This document shows positions 1 to 10,200 of a DNA stretch of 64,000 nucleotides, one piece after another. Within the stretch, counting starts at the first letter, position 1. Every line of letters begins with the position of its first letter. Location: assembly GCA_002354335.1 (NCBI GenBank), contig DELI01000027.1, positions 201,432 through 265,431 of the forward strand, given 5' to 3'. A program made the translations under genes and the position numbers. The notes beneath the pieces are model-generated. The model was not told where the DNA came from. It searched no databases and worked only from the letters and a program-made list of their open reading frames with translations. Source of the stretch: Sphingobacterium sp. UBA2700. Its GTDB lineage: Bacteria; Bacteroidota; Bacteroidia; Sphingobacteriales; Sphingobacteriaceae.

Positions 1-125
1 GAAATGACGACATAGGTCTATTTTTTTTTGTGCTAATTAGAGAAATGGTTGAGAGTAGGGTAGCGGGCTGTTTTCTTGCTTTAGAAGGAGTGAGGGTAAA
101 GTAGTAGTGTTTTCTTGAAGAGTAA

Positions 126-201
126 GTGTTGTTGTGAACGATGAGTGTTATTGTGACAGATAAGTGTTGTTGTGAAGGATGAGTGTTGTCTTGAACCAGG
201 A
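126..201 (+). repeat. Four-copy 19-bp tandem repeat
   Basis: GTGTT recurs at 126, 145, 164 and 183, a spacing of exactly 19. Units 1 and 3 are nearly identical (GTGTTGTTGTGAA then CGATGA or GGATGA) and unit 2 carries a few changes. Unit 4 diverges after GTGTTGT and runs straight into the left arm of the 70-bp palindrome (TTGAACCAGGA). The array may therefore have grown by duplication of the palindrome's flank. No function is evident. Confidence 0.7.
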
Positions 202-262
202 AAGGAAGGATGCAAGGATTAACAGGATCCTGAATATCCTTGTATCCTTCCTTTCTTGGTTC
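193..262. repeat. 70-bp palindrome centred on GGATCC (copy E)
   Basis: The sequence reads GAACCAGGAAAGGAAGGAT inward from 193 and its near-complement ATCCTTCCTTTCTTGGTTC ends at 262. The symmetry axis falls in the middle of GGATCC (225-230), so there is no separate loop. Roughly 30 of 35 positions per arm pair. It can form a cruciform in DNA or a long RNA hairpin. Same-length copies lie at 12212-12281 and 50383-50452, and a 71-bp copy at 51362-51432. Confidence 0.85.
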
Positions 263-449
263 AAAGAAAAGTTTCCCATTCTTATTTGAAACTACAATCA
301 AATGTCTAGCTCTAATATCGGATGTCTTATATCTAATCTTAAAAGAAGTATTTAAGGATAGACACACAGGTCTAATATCTAAAATCTATTTCCAGCCTTA
401 GGTCTTAATACTAACTACTAAATACTAACTACTATAATTATATTTGGAT

Positions 450-1304
450 ATGAAAAACCTACTCACATTCCTTAGCTTGCTAGTCGTGCAGGGCGTCTAT
501 GCTCAGCAAAACATATCTTCTTTCTTTTCAGGAACATGGAAAGTTGAAGGGAAAGAATTGTATGAACATTGGGATAGGCTTTCCGATCATCACCTGAAAG
601 GTTTCTCTTACGGATTTTCAGCGGGCAAGGGGATCTCAACAATTGAATATCTCGACGTAAAAGAGGCGAATGGAAAGCTCGTCTTAGAGGCAAGTGTCCT
701 GGGGCAGAATGAGGGTAAAGCCATTCAATTTGAGGGTAGTAGCGGTAAAGATTATTTTGTTTTCTTAAACCCAGAGCATGACTTTCCTAAGAAGATTTTA
801 TACAAGAAAATTAGCCCTGATACGATGCATGTCGCAGTTGGAGCAGGAGAGAAGGAGCACAGTTTTAAGATGATTCGTCAAGCAGGTACTAGCAATCCGG
901 TTTCAACTGCTGCTGTAGATACAACTTACGATGAGGCATTAGCACAGAAATTAAAAGCTGATGAGCGAGGAATGAAATCCTATTTCTTTGTGATCTTGAA
1001 GACCGGGACTAATCAAACTAAAGATAAGAACCTAATCAATGAGAGCTTTACAGGACACATGGCTAATATTAATCGCCTTGTAAAAGAAGATAAACTAATT
1101 GTTGCCGGTCCATTTGGGAAAAACCAGGACAATTGCCGTGGATTATTTATATTCCATAATGTTGCCAATGAGTCCGAATTAGAGATCATCTTGAATACAG
1201 ATCCTGCAATTAAAAATAACTTATTGGAATTTAAGATTTACCCTTGGTACGGTTCGGCAGCACTACCCATGTATCTGCCTTTTTCAAAGAAAATAAGTCG
1301 ATAA
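450..1304 (+). CDS. Secreted two-domain protein: DUF6265-like plus YciI-like
   Basis: The start is the ATG at 450; a TTG two codons earlier is less likely. Residues 1-19 are a signal peptide ending VYAQ, so the mature protein is probably periplasmic or lipid-free secreted. Residues about 25-135 resemble the DUF6265 family (GTW near the start, NPEHDFP near the end). Residues about 165-270 resemble a YciI-like domain (FFVILKTG, GHMANINRL, VAGPFG), a ferredoxin-like fold found in small enzymes and stress proteins. The histidine and nearby acidic residues of that domain are present in GHMANI. Substrate and role are unknown. The gene sits alone between repeat elements E and A; a TATATTTG sequence at 439-446 is promoter-like but very close to the start. 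Confidence 0.8.
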   Translation: MKNLLTFLSLLVVQGVYAQQNISSFFSGTWKVEGKELYEHWDRLSDHHLKGFSYGFSAGKGISTIEYLDVKEANGKLVLEASVLGQNEGKAIQFEGSSGKDYFVFLNPEHDFPKKILYKKISPDTMHVAVGAGEKEHSFKMIRQAGTSNPVSTAAVDTTYDEALAQKLKADERGMKSYFFVILKTGTNQTKDKNLINESFTGHMANINRLVKEDKLIVAGPFGKNQDNCRGLFIFHNVANESELEIILNTDPAIKNNLLEFKIYPWYGSAALPMYLPFSKKISR

Positions 1305-1595
1305 AGTGTTAGTAGTTAGTATTTAGTAGTTAGTATTAAGACCTATGCTGTTTTTGCAAACTTCTAATATTTGATATAAAGGATGACATTAGATGAAGTT
1401 ATTCCGCTCGCGCTTTAAAGTTTAATATCTAATGTCTAACATCAAATAAAGCAACGCTTCAGAGTCTAATGTCTAACGTCTGATATCTAACATCTAATAA
1501 AGCCTTTTAGCTAACGCTTCAGAGTCTAATTTCTAATGTCTAATATCTCTTACCAGCCCTAGGTCTAACTACTAACTACTAAATACTAACTACTA
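1305..1595. repeat. Composite intergenic element A, filling a stop-to-stop gap
   Basis: The element occupies exactly the space between the TAA at 1302-1304 and the complement of the TAG at 1596-1598. The left array (1305-1345) is a truncated unit then AGTAGTT, AGTATTT, AGTAGTT, AGTATTA and AGACCTA. The right array (1560-1595) is TAGGTCT, AACTACT, AACTACT, AAATACT, AACTACT. Inside, TAA trinucleotides recur at 1423, 1430, 1437, then 1467, 1474, 1488, 1495, then 1527, 1534, 1541, again a 7-bp period. A block reading AACGCTTCAGAGTCTAAT is repeated 60 bp apart (1453 and 1513). This copy has no 70-bp palindrome. Confidence 0.85.
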
Positions 1596-3764
1596 CTAGA
1601 TTCCCATTTCTTTCAAGATAAACTGTGCATTATCGATCTTGTCTGCGATCCATAATACATAGCGGATATCAACACCGATGGAGCGGCTATAGCTTTCGTT
1701 CCATGCGAAGTCGTTGATTGTGGCATCGTATGCGCGGTCGAAGTTAACTCCGATTAATTCGCCATGTGCATTCATGATTGGCGATCCGGAGTTTCCGCCA
1801 GTAGTATCCATATTGTAAAGGATATTGACAGGAACATCATTGATTTCTTTTTTGAAATAGTTTCCGAAGTTCTTGTCTAACCAGTTCTGTTTAATGGCTT
1901 GAGGATAAGCGAATTCAGGTGCTCCTGAGTTTCCTTTTTCAATTAATCCTCGTACTGTAGTGAAAGGTTCCATGTAAGTTGCATCGACTGGGCTGTATCC
2001 TTTAATATTTCCGAAAGTTAAGCGAAGTGTAGAGTTCGCATCCGGAATGAAGTTCTTCGATTGGAATTGTTCTTTAACAGCAACGTAGTCCGCCATTAAT
2101 TTATTCAGATTTCCTTCACGACGTTTTTGCTCATCGCGGAAAGGTGCAGTCTCTTTGTAAAGTTCATCTTGGAACTTTAACAAGTCGTCATTGTACGCCA
2201 TTAGGGTGGAAGCATTTTTCAATACAGTGCTTACGAACTTATCAATATCGTTCATCGCAGACTTGTCTAAAGCCGATTGAATATAGTTTGCAGCATCCTG
2301 TTGCGATTTAAAGTTTTTTGCTTGTACAGAAGCAATACGGTTTGCACCATTTAATTGGTAGGCTTGCTCAAACATATGGCCGCCAATCGTTTTATCAACA
2401 GCTAAGTTGTAGCCTTCGTATAACGGAGTTAACTGTTTCTTAAATTGATCAATGTTGACTTTGAACAATTCTTCACGTTTTGCCGTTGAAAGCTCTTTTC
2501 CTAACGCCTCTTTAAATGAGTTCACTAAGCTAGACACTTGAAGTAAGCGGATTCCCGAATAGATATTGTTATACCATAGTTCTTTTTCTGCATCTGCAAA
2601 TACCACATCGTAGTGTTTGTCGATATCCGCCATCAGCGTACCGTATTTCTGTTTTAACTCGGGTTTGCTGTTGATGAAATCTAATAATGCTTTATCTTCC
2701 GCTTCTTTGGTATTGATCAGATCGATGTTTCTTAGACCTTTCAATTTACCGCGATAGTTTTTCATCACGTTCGCATTACGTTTGATACGTGTTGCCAGCG
2801 CAAGTTCAGTCGCCTTATCATCTTTACCAGCTAGAAGCATTTGTTGATTCTGGAAATCGTAGAGTTCTGAAGTATAAGGTAATAAGAACTTCTGTTGGTA
2901 TTCAATATATTGGGCAGGACGATGACGGAACGTACGTCCTGGATAGCCTAGGATGAACACAAAGTCGTTTTCATTTACGCCCTTAGGATTCACTTTTAAA
3001 TGTTTCTTTGGCGTGTAAGGAACATTGTCTTTTGAGTACTTGGCAGATTTACCATCCGGAGCAACATAAGCTCTTAGGAATGAGAAATCGCCTGTATGTC
3101 TTGGCCATACCCAGTTATCCGTCTCGCCACCGAACTCACCGATGTCCTGACGTGGGATATAAACTAAGCGAACATCTTCAATAGTCTTGTATTTGAATAG
3201 CACATAGCTTTTCCCGATGAACATTTCAGAAACTTCAGCTTTGATCGTAGGATCAGCAGCTTCTGCAGCTTTCGCGAGTTCTACTCGCTTCTTATTGATT
3301 AAATCAATACGCTGAATAGGATCAGTAATATTAGCGACAGCATCAAGAACTTGTTTTGATACATCTTCGTAAGAGTCTGTGATACGAATAGTTAATCCTT
3401 TTGCTTCGATTTCTTGCTCATGCGAATTTGCGACAAAGCCATTCTGTAGATAGTTGTGCTCTGGTGTAGATGCTAATTGAACGGCAGAGAACGCACAGTG
3501 ATGGTTGGTAATGATCAATCCGGTTCTTGAGACGAAAGATCCCGTACAGCCACTAACCTGCACAAGAGCGTCTACTAAACCAATTTGTCCAGGATTGTAG
3601 ATATCTTTTTCACTAATCTTAAGACCCGCTTTTTTCAATCCGGCACGGCTTAATTCACTTAGGGGGAACATTCCTTCATCAGGAATGGTTGCCGAGAAGT
3701 TGAATGTTCCAAGCGCTAGCGCCGAGAGCAAGACTCCCGTCTTTAACATATTCATCATAATCAT
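1596..3764 (-). CDS. S46 family dipeptidyl peptidase, DPP11-like (Asp/Glu P1 predicted)
   Basis: About 722 residues, the usual size of S46 serine exopeptidases, which release dipeptides from peptide N-termini in the periplasm of Bacteroidetes. After a signal peptide the His motif TNHHC lies near residue 87-90 and the nucleophile motif GGNSGSP places Ser at about 659. Arg sits 18 residues after that Ser, in NFDRAYD. In the characterised Porphyromonas enzymes this S1 position is Arg in DPP11 (acidic P1) and Gly in DPP7 (hydrophobic P1), so acidic specificity is inferred. I chose the ATG at 3764 because a TATTTTTG promoter-like box at 3788-3781 lies inside the longer reading frame that begins at 3791. 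It is convergent with the preceding gene across element A and divergent from the ClC gene. Confidence 0.93.
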   Translation of the reverse strand: MIMMNMLKTGVLLSALALGTFNFSATIPDEGMFPLSELSRAGLKKAGLKISEKDIYNPGQIGLVDALVQVSGCTGSFVSRTGLIITNHHCAFSAVQLASTPEHNYLQNGFVANSHEQEIEAKGLTIRITDSYEDVSKQVLDAVANITDPIQRIDLINKKRVELAKAAEAADPTIKAEVSEMFIGKSYVLFKYKTIEDVRLVYIPRQDIGEFGGETDNWVWPRHTGDFSFLRAYVAPDGKSAKYSKDNVPYTPKKHLKVNPKGVNENDFVFILGYPGRTFRHRPAQYIEYQQKFLLPYTSELYDFQNQQMLLAGKDDKATELALATRIKRNANVMKNYRGKLKGLRNIDLINTKEAEDKALLDFINSKPELKQKYGTLMADIDKHYDVVFADAEKELWYNNIYSGIRLLQVSSLVNSFKEALGKELSTAKREELFKVNIDQFKKQLTPLYEGYNLAVDKTIGGHMFEQAYQLNGANRIASVQAKNFKSQQDAANYIQSALDKSAMNDIDKFVSTVLKNASTLMAYNDDLLKFQDELYKETAPFRDEQKRREGNLNKLMADYVAVKEQFQSKNFIPDANSTLRLTFGNIKGYSPVDATYMEPFTTVRGLIEKGNSGAPEFAYPQAIKQNWLDKNFGNYFKKEINDVPVNILYNMDTTGGNSGSPIMNAHGELIGVNFDRAYDATINDFAWNESYSRSIGVDIRYVLWIADKIDNAQFILKEMGI

Positions 3765-3856
3765 TGTATTTGTTTCAGCCCAAAAATACAAAATGTTTTT
3801 GGGAGGGTTGAATCCTTTTAGGTATCTGCGAAAGTGTTTCTATATTTGCATATAAT

Positions 3857-5647
3857 ATGAGACAGCGCTTGCTAAAAAGACTAGAGTATATTAATCAATG
3901 GCGGATGAAGAAGATTTCCAATCGAAACTTCTTGGTAGTGTTAGCTTTTGTGGTGGGTATAGTCGGCGGATTAGCAGCCGCTTTGCTAAAAGGAATGACT
4001 CATTTTATTGCATCATCCCTTCAGGACGATGTGGAATGGCATTATAAATATTCACTTTATCTTGTATTCCCATTAATAGGTATCTTTCTAAGTGTAGTCT
4101 TTGTGCGGAAGTTCTTGCGAGGCAAGAAACTGGAGCACGGAATTACTCCGATTATCTATTCAATCTCGCGTAAATCAAGCCGTATTGATTTTCATAACAT
4201 CTACTCGCAGATCGTCACGAGTGCTTTGACCGTCGGCTTTGGAGGATCGTCAGGATTGGAGGCACCGATTGCTTACTCCGGGTCGGCAATAGGATCCAAT
4301 ATAGGACGCTTTTTTGGCTTGAGTTACAAGGAGATTACGATGTTGCTGGCCTGTGGTGCTGCAGCAGGTATTTCCGGAGCATTCAACAGTCCGGTGGCTG
4401 GGATGATCTTCGCAATCGAGATTCTCCTTCCGGAGTTCTCAATCCCGGCATTTATTCCTTTGTTGATCTCTGCAGCCTTAGCTTCGGTTATTTCTAAACT
4501 GTTATATAGTGAGCCATTATTCCATACGGCAACCACAGGGTGGGAAGTAGATGCACTGTTCTTCTATTTACTCTTGGCGGTGATCATCGGGATTTATACG
4601 GTTTATTTTTCTAAAATATCACAATGGGTAAAAGACTGGTTTGCCAGTATTAAGAACCCATACAATAAAGTATGGGTCAGTGGTGTATCATTAGGGATAT
4701 TGATCTTTATCTTCCCGGCGCTCTATGGCGAGGGATATATCACCATCCAACAAATATTAGATGGGCGCTTTGATTCCATAGTCAAGAATAGCTTGTTTGC
4801 CGATTATAAAGATATGGCATGGGTGGTTATCTGTTATACCATCTTGACATTGTTTGCCAAGTCTATTGCTTCCTTGTTTACTATTAATGGTGGTGGTAAT
4901 GGTGGGGTCTTTGGACCTAGTCTTGTGATGGGCGGATTAATAGGCTTCGCCTTCGCCTTCGGAATGAATCAGCTTGGCGTTGTGCAATTGAACGTCCCTA
5001 ACTTCGTAATGGCAGGTATGGCAGGCGCCCTCGCAGGTGTTATGCATGCTCCATTAACGGGTATTTTCCTTATTGCAGAAATTACCGGTGGATATACGCT
5101 CATGGTACCCCTAATGCTGGTCGCTTCTATATCCTACTTTATTAACAGAGCAGTGATGAAGCATTCGATTTATACGAAGGTATTAGCGGAATCGGGCGAC
5201 TTACTATCTTACGAAGATAAAGATCGTACGGTACTCAGCATGATGAAATTGCGATATGTGCTAGAAACCAACTTTGTTGTATTGAAGCCGGAAGAAACAC
5301 CTGTAGATCGGCAATCTGACATCATCCATTCTAAACGTAATATTTTTCCTATCGTTGATGACGGCGGAAAGCTCTTAGGGATTATTTATAGCGAGCGACT
5401 CTTCTCCATCCTTTTGGCGGAGCAGGAGGGTAAGGATAAGAACTTCGCTGTCTTAGCACAGAAGCCACACGATATAATCTTGGAGAACGAGAATATGGAA
5501 GTGGTAATGACGAAGATGAATCGCGACGACGTATGGATACTTCCCGTAGTCAATAAAGATGGTCAATATCTAGGATTTGTATCCAAATCTTCCGTATTCA
5601 ATAAATACCGCGGGCTGTTAGTTCGTCAAGGAATGTACTTGGAGTAA
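3857..5647 (+). CDS. ClC family chloride channel/transporter with C-terminal CBS domains
   Basis: The 596-residue protein has about ten hydrophobic segments over residues 25-445. The selectivity-filter motifs are visible: GLEAP near residue 135 holds the gating glutamate, and NGGVFGPS lies near residue 348. Residues about 455-596 form a CBS pair (for example RNIFPIVDD and DDVWILPVV), a cytoplasmic nucleotide-sensing module. ClC proteins move Cl-, either as channels or as Cl-/H+ exchangers; retention of the gating glutamate is compatible with exchange, but the sequence alone does not settle this. It stands alone, divergent from the peptidase gene, with a TATATTTGC promoter-like box at 3841-3849. 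Confidence 0.93.
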   Translation: MRQRLLKRLEYINQWRMKKISNRNFLVVLAFVVGIVGGLAAALLKGMTHFIASSLQDDVEWHYKYSLYLVFPLIGIFLSVVFVRKFLRGKKLEHGITPIIYSISRKSSRIDFHNIYSQIVTSALTVGFGGSSGLEAPIAYSGSAIGSNIGRFFGLSYKEITMLLACGAAAGISGAFNSPVAGMIFAIEILLPEFSIPAFIPLLISAALASVISKLLYSEPLFHTATTGWEVDALFFYLLLAVIIGIYTVYFSKISQWVKDWFASIKNPYNKVWVSGVSLGILIFIFPALYGEGYITIQQILDGRFDSIVKNSLFADYKDMAWVVICYTILTLFAKSIASLFTINGGGNGGVFGPSLVMGGLIGFAFAFGMNQLGVVQLNVPNFVMAGMAGALAGVMHAPLTGIFLIAEITGGYTLMVPLMLVASISYFINRAVMKHSIYTKVLAESGDLLSYEDKDRTVLSMMKLRYVLETNFVVLKPEETPVDRQSDIIHSKRNIFPIVDDGGKLLGIIYSERLFSILLAEQEGKDKNFAVLAQKPHDIILENENMEVVMTKMNRDDVWILPVVNKDGQYLGFVSKSSVFNKYRGLLVRQGMYLE

Positions 5648-6034
5648 TATAATAAACCTACAATCTTCACGCTAACTCAACAACGCAGATCTAATCTTAT
5701 TCAAATCTTTGCTAAAAGATTCTTGTCATATCATATGCATCGTCTTCTGCGCTGTACAAACGTGTGTTCAACCCACTTTCTGATCAAGGGAAAATACAAT
5801 TTCAAAAAATAATCTTCTTTTTTCCAACGATTTAACGCTATCGTTTGTCTTGGATATTAGATGCATTGAAAACCAATGTTTTAACATAAGTAGCTTCCAA
5901 AATTCTCAATTTCTTAACTATAAAATAATATGTTAACAAATGTTAAACGGTACAATAATTGTTAAATAGTACGTTAATAAGAGGGAAGTGTAATAAAAAT
6001 ATTACGAAGGAAGAATTAAACATATACAATTACT
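5648..6034 (+). promoter_or_regulatory. Upstream region of the RND efflux operon with repeated TGTTAA motifs
   Basis: This 387-bp gap holds no gene I can support. Close to the operon, TGTTAA occurs at 5931, 5941 and 5960. The last two copies are longer direct repeats, TGTTAAACGGTACA and TGTTAAATAGTACG, 19 bp apart. Such a spaced pair is a plausible operator, but no regulator gene is adjacent. I found no clean TAnnTTTG box. Confidence 0.4.
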
Positions 6035-7198
6035 GTGAAGAAACTAAATTTATCATTTTTAAAAGGAACGCTCGTATTGTTCAGTTCATTAAGTATCTTA
6101 TCAAGCTGTTCAGAAAGCAAATCAAAAGAAAAAGAATCCAACAAAGCATTAGCATTACCAGTTTACACCGTAACGCGTGATAATGCCGTTACTGTGAAAG
6201 ACTATTTAGGTACTATCGAAGGTAAAGTGAATGTCGATGTACGTCCGCAGGTGGAAGGGCTATTGCAGGAAATCTATGTCGATGAAGGTGCTTTTGTACA
6301 AAAAGGACAAAAGCTATTTAAAATAGACCCATCCTTCTACCAAGAGGATTTGAATAACTCGGTTGCTAGCCAACAGGTAGCCCGTGCGAAACTAAAGAAT
6401 GCACAGTTGGAAGTAGATCGTTTAAAGCCATTGGTGGACAACGAAGTTATCTCAGAAGTTCGTTTATCATCGGCACAGGCGGATTACCAAGTAGCTAAAG
6501 CGACTTTAGATCAAGCAAACGCAGAAGTTCGCTCGGCACAATTGTCGAAAAACTTTACCATCGTTACAGCACCAGTAAGCGGATACATTGGGCGTATTCC
6601 GAAACGTATCGGTAACTTAGTATCTAAAGGCGATAAAGAGCCTTTAACTTACCTATCCGATGTTCAGGAAGTCTACGTTTATTTTGCTATGAACGAATCC
6701 GATTTCCTATACTTCTCGAAGGCTCAAGCGAAAAAGGATAGCGTCGAAGGCCGCAAATACGATAAACTCAAAAAACTAACTTTCCCGGATGTTACGCTAG
6801 TTTTAGCTGATGGAGAGGACTATAAATACAAAGGTACCGTGGATGCGGTAAATGGGCAAGTCGACCGTATGACCGGTGCCATCTCGTTGCGTGCATCTTT
6901 TGCGAACCCAGATAATATCTTGCGTTCAGGAAGTACAGGGACCTTGAAAATCTCAGAAGTCAAGGACCATGTCATTCAAATCCCACAGGTCGCAACCAGC
7001 GAACTGCAGGATAAAACCTTTGTTTTTGTTGTCGATAAAAACAATACAGCTCAGCGTCGCAACATTAAAATTGCCGGTAAGAGTAAAGCAAACTACATTG
7101 TATCGGAGGGTTTAGAGGAAGGAGATCGCGTTATCTTAAGTGGTTTTGATAAACTAACTGACGGATCTGCTATTATCCCAATTGATCAAAAGAAATAA
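6035..7198 (+). CDS. RND efflux periplasmic adaptor (AcrA/MexA-type membrane fusion protein)
   Basis: A 387-residue lipoprotein. The signal peptide ends at a lipobox (ILSSC, Cys25), so the protein is predicted to be anchored by lipid and to bridge the inner membrane pump and the outer membrane channel. Residues about 55-100 and 180-215 give the two halves of the lipoyl domain (DVRPQVEGLL, TAPVSGYIG), with an alpha-helical hairpin between them. Beta-barrel and membrane-proximal domains follow. The start is a GTG at 6035, the only start that gives a correct signal peptide. It heads a three-gene operon with the pump and the outer membrane factor. Confidence 0.95.
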   Translation: MKKLNLSFLKGTLVLFSSLSILSSCSESKSKEKESNKALALPVYTVTRDNAVTVKDYLGTIEGKVNVDVRPQVEGLLQEIYVDEGAFVQKGQKLFKIDPSFYQEDLNNSVASQQVARAKLKNAQLEVDRLKPLVDNEVISEVRLSSAQADYQVAKATLDQANAEVRSAQLSKNFTIVTAPVSGYIGRIPKRIGNLVSKGDKEPLTYLSDVQEVYVYFAMNESDFLYFSKAQAKKDSVEGRKYDKLKKLTFPDVTLVLADGEDYKYKGTVDAVNGQVDRMTGAISLRASFANPDNILRSGSTGTLKISEVKDHVIQIPQVATSELQDKTFVFVVDKNNTAQRRNIKIAGKSKANYIVSEGLEEGDRVILSGFDKLTDGSAIIPIDQKK

Positions 7199-7276
7199 GA
7201 ATACTCAAGACTTATATAAGCTATTTCTACTGCTCGCCAGAGCGGTAGGATAGCATCGTCTATCTAAATATTTTAT

Positions 7277-10200
7277 ATGCTAAAAACATTCGTAAATCGA
7301 CCCGTCCTTGCAACGGTTGTATCTATCATATTAGTTATCCTCGGGTTAGTAGGGATGAAATTACTTCCCGTAACTCGTTTTCCCGAAATTGCACCGCCTT
7401 CGGTAGTGGTATCGTTAAGTTACCCAGGTGCAACGGCCGAAACGGTAGCCAAGAGTGTACTCTTGCCTATCGAAGAAGCCATCAACGGGGTAGAGAACAT
7501 GACTTATATCCGCTCCACAGCCTCGAACTCCGGTTCCGGTAATGTGACGGTGTATTTCAAAACGGGAACCAACCCCGATGTAGCCTCAGTAAACGTCCAA
7601 ACGCGTATTTCAAAGGCAATCAGTTCTATTCCCGCCGAAGTAAATGAGGCCGGTATTACCACGATGCCTAGGCAGAGTGGGGTTATTATGACCATCAATC
7701 TATTCTCCGATCATCGGGATAGTATCTACGACGAGACCTTCTTGCAGGCCTATGCGCAGATTAATTTAATGCGACCCTTGCTACGTGTCGACGGGGTCGC
7801 TCAGGTATCCCGCCTGGGGGCGCGTGACTATGCCATGCGCTTATGGTTGAACCCGGAGAAGCTTGCGCTCTATAACTTAGTGCCAAAAGATGTAACGGAT
7901 GCCATCAAAGATCAAAACTTTGAGATTGCTCCAGGTAAGTTCGGTGAAACTTCGGAGGAGGCGTTCGAAACGGTTATTAAACATAAAGGACGATTTACAC
8001 AACCCGAAGAATTCCAAAACGTCGTTATCAAAACCAATAAAGATGGTTCGGTACTTTACCTCAAAGATGTTGCCCGCGTCGAATTCGGTGCGACCAACTT
8101 AAACTCTGACAATAAAGTAGATGGCCATCCCGGATTAACATTGAACCTAACACAGACCAGTGGATCCAATGCACACGATATTGACGTCGAAGTACGGAAG
8201 GTTCTTGAAGAACAGGCAAAAACATTCCCTAAGGGTATCAATTACGAGATTACCTATTCGGTGCGCGATCAGATTGATGAGTCCATCTCTCAAGTGAAGC
8301 ATACCTTATTTGAGGCATTTATCCTCGTATTTATCATTGTATTTATCTTCTTGCAGGATTTCCGTTCGACCTTAATTCCGGCTATCGCTATCCCGGTTTC
8401 CTTAGTCGGTACATTCTTCTTCTTGGGGCTATTCGGCTTCTCGCTAAATGTATTGACGATGTTTGCTCTGGTGCTCGCTATCGGTATTGTAGTCGATGAT
8501 GCCATTGTCGTCGTCGAGGCCATCCACCAGAAGATGCACCATACCGGCTTAAAGGCGAAGGCAGCGACCTTATCCACGATGTCGGAAATCACATCAGCCA
8601 TTCTATCCATTACGATGGTCATGGCGGCGGTATTCTTGCCCGTAGGTTTTATGGAAGGACCGGCAGGTATTTTCTATCGTCAGTTCGCCTACACCTTAGC
8701 GACCGCTATCTTAATCTCAGCATTGAACGCCCTAACCCTAAGTCCGGCCTTATGTGCTTTGCTTTTGAAGCCTGCGCAAGATGAGTTAGAGGAAGAGAAG
8801 GATAAAAACAAATTTGAAAAATATAAGGGCCGTTTCTTCAAGGCTTTCAATACAGCATTTGACAATTTCACAAACAAATACATTATTGGTGTCCAGTACC
8901 TGATCAAAAAGAAGAATGTCGCTTGGGCAGGATTAGCTTTAATCACCGCGATTGGCGTATTTGCTATGTATAAGTCGCCAAAAGCCTTTATTCCTACAGA
9001 AGACGACGGTTTTATCACCTACAACTTGGCGATGCCTCCAGGGGCTTCATTAGCCCGTACAACGGAAGTGTTAAGAATGGCGGATAGCATTTTGAAGAAG
9101 CATGAAGACATCGCCGGGATGACCACCGTATCTGGATACAATGCTTTAGATGCTAGTTCCAGTCCAGCCTTTGCTGCAGGATACATCAACTTGGTTCCTC
9201 ATGCCGAGCGTAAGAAGATCAAAAATATCACCGCCTTTATGGATACCATTCGTCAGGATCTATCCCAATTGCATGAGGCCAAGTTCACGGTATTCCCACG
9301 CCCTACAGTACAAGGTTTCGGAGACTTTGCCGGAATCGAGATGGTCTTGCAGGATCGCTTAGGTGGAGATATCCGTGACTTTAATGTTGTTGCCGATACA
9401 TTTATCAGCGAGCTGAATCAGCTACCTGAAGTAGGGAATGCCTATACCTCGTTCAAATCAAATTTCCCGCAATATGAAGTCAATATCGACGTGGTCAAAG
9501 CTAAAGCATTGGGCGTTAGTATCAACAGCCTGATGTCTACCATTCGTTCGTATTTCGCGAGGGTGCAAGCATCCGACTTCAGTCGCTTCGGTAGACAATA
9601 TCGCGTCTATGTACAGTCAGACTTTGATTTCCGTAAAGATCCCGAGTCCTTCAATTCAATTTTCGTACGCAATGATCAGGGCAAGATGGTTCCCATCAAT
9701 ACAATCCTGACGCTGGAGAAAATAGTAGGACCGGAGACTATCACACGGTATAACCTATATAATGCCATCACTGTAAATGCAGAACCTGCCGAAGGCTACA
9801 GTACCGGGGATGCGATGGCTGCGATTGAAAAATATGCAGAAGAAAAGCTGCCAGGGAACTATGGGTATGAGTGGACAGGGATGAGTTTCGAGGAGAGCCA
9901 ATCCGGCTCCCAGACCGTTCTCATCTTTGCCTTGAGTATTCTATTCGTTTATTTCCTATTGGCAGCGCAGTATGAGAGCTATATATTACCGTGGGCGGTA
10001 TTATTGTCCGTACCGGTTGGATTAATCGGGGTATATGGAACGATTGCGATCGTAGGATTACAAAATAATATTTATGTACAAGTTGGTTTGATCATGTTGA
10101 TTGGTCTGTTGGCGAAGAATGCCATCCTTATTGTGGAGTTTGCCGTTCAAGAGCGGCAGAAAGGATTAAGCATTGTCGATGCGGCTATCAACGGAGCAAA

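Larger units (their letters stand above)
1..433. repeat. Composite intergenic element E (left side runs out of the window)
   Basis: There is no credible gene in the first 449 bases. From left to right the region holds a 19-bp tandem repeat (126-201), a 70-bp palindrome (193-262), degenerate 7-bp units of the TCTAATN type (about 303-385), and a terminal array of TAGGTCT followed by TAATACT, AACTACT, AAATACT and AACTACT at 399-433. The terminal array matches the right ends of the other copies at 1560, 12358, 27275, 50527 and 51680. This is the only copy whose right end lies before a start codon (450) instead of after a stop codon. A lone TAGGTCT at 13-19 is not followed by further units, so I do not treat it as the left boundary. 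Confidence 0.75.

Noticed and set aside
13..19. TAGGTCT at the very start of the window as the left end of element E
   Set aside because: It is in the orientation of a right end and is followed by T-rich sequence without further 7-bp units, so it could be chance.
1305..1345. Heptanucleotide simple-sequence repeat for phase variation
   Set aside because: Units are degenerate (AGTAGTT, AGTATTT, AGTACTT, AGTCTTT) and the arrays lie after stop codons, not in coding starts or promoters, so slippage-based switching is unlikely.
5959..6180. Frame overlapping the start of the efflux adaptor gene
   Set aside because: Out of frame with the lipoprotein signal peptide and lacks any motif; it overlaps the confident adaptor gene.
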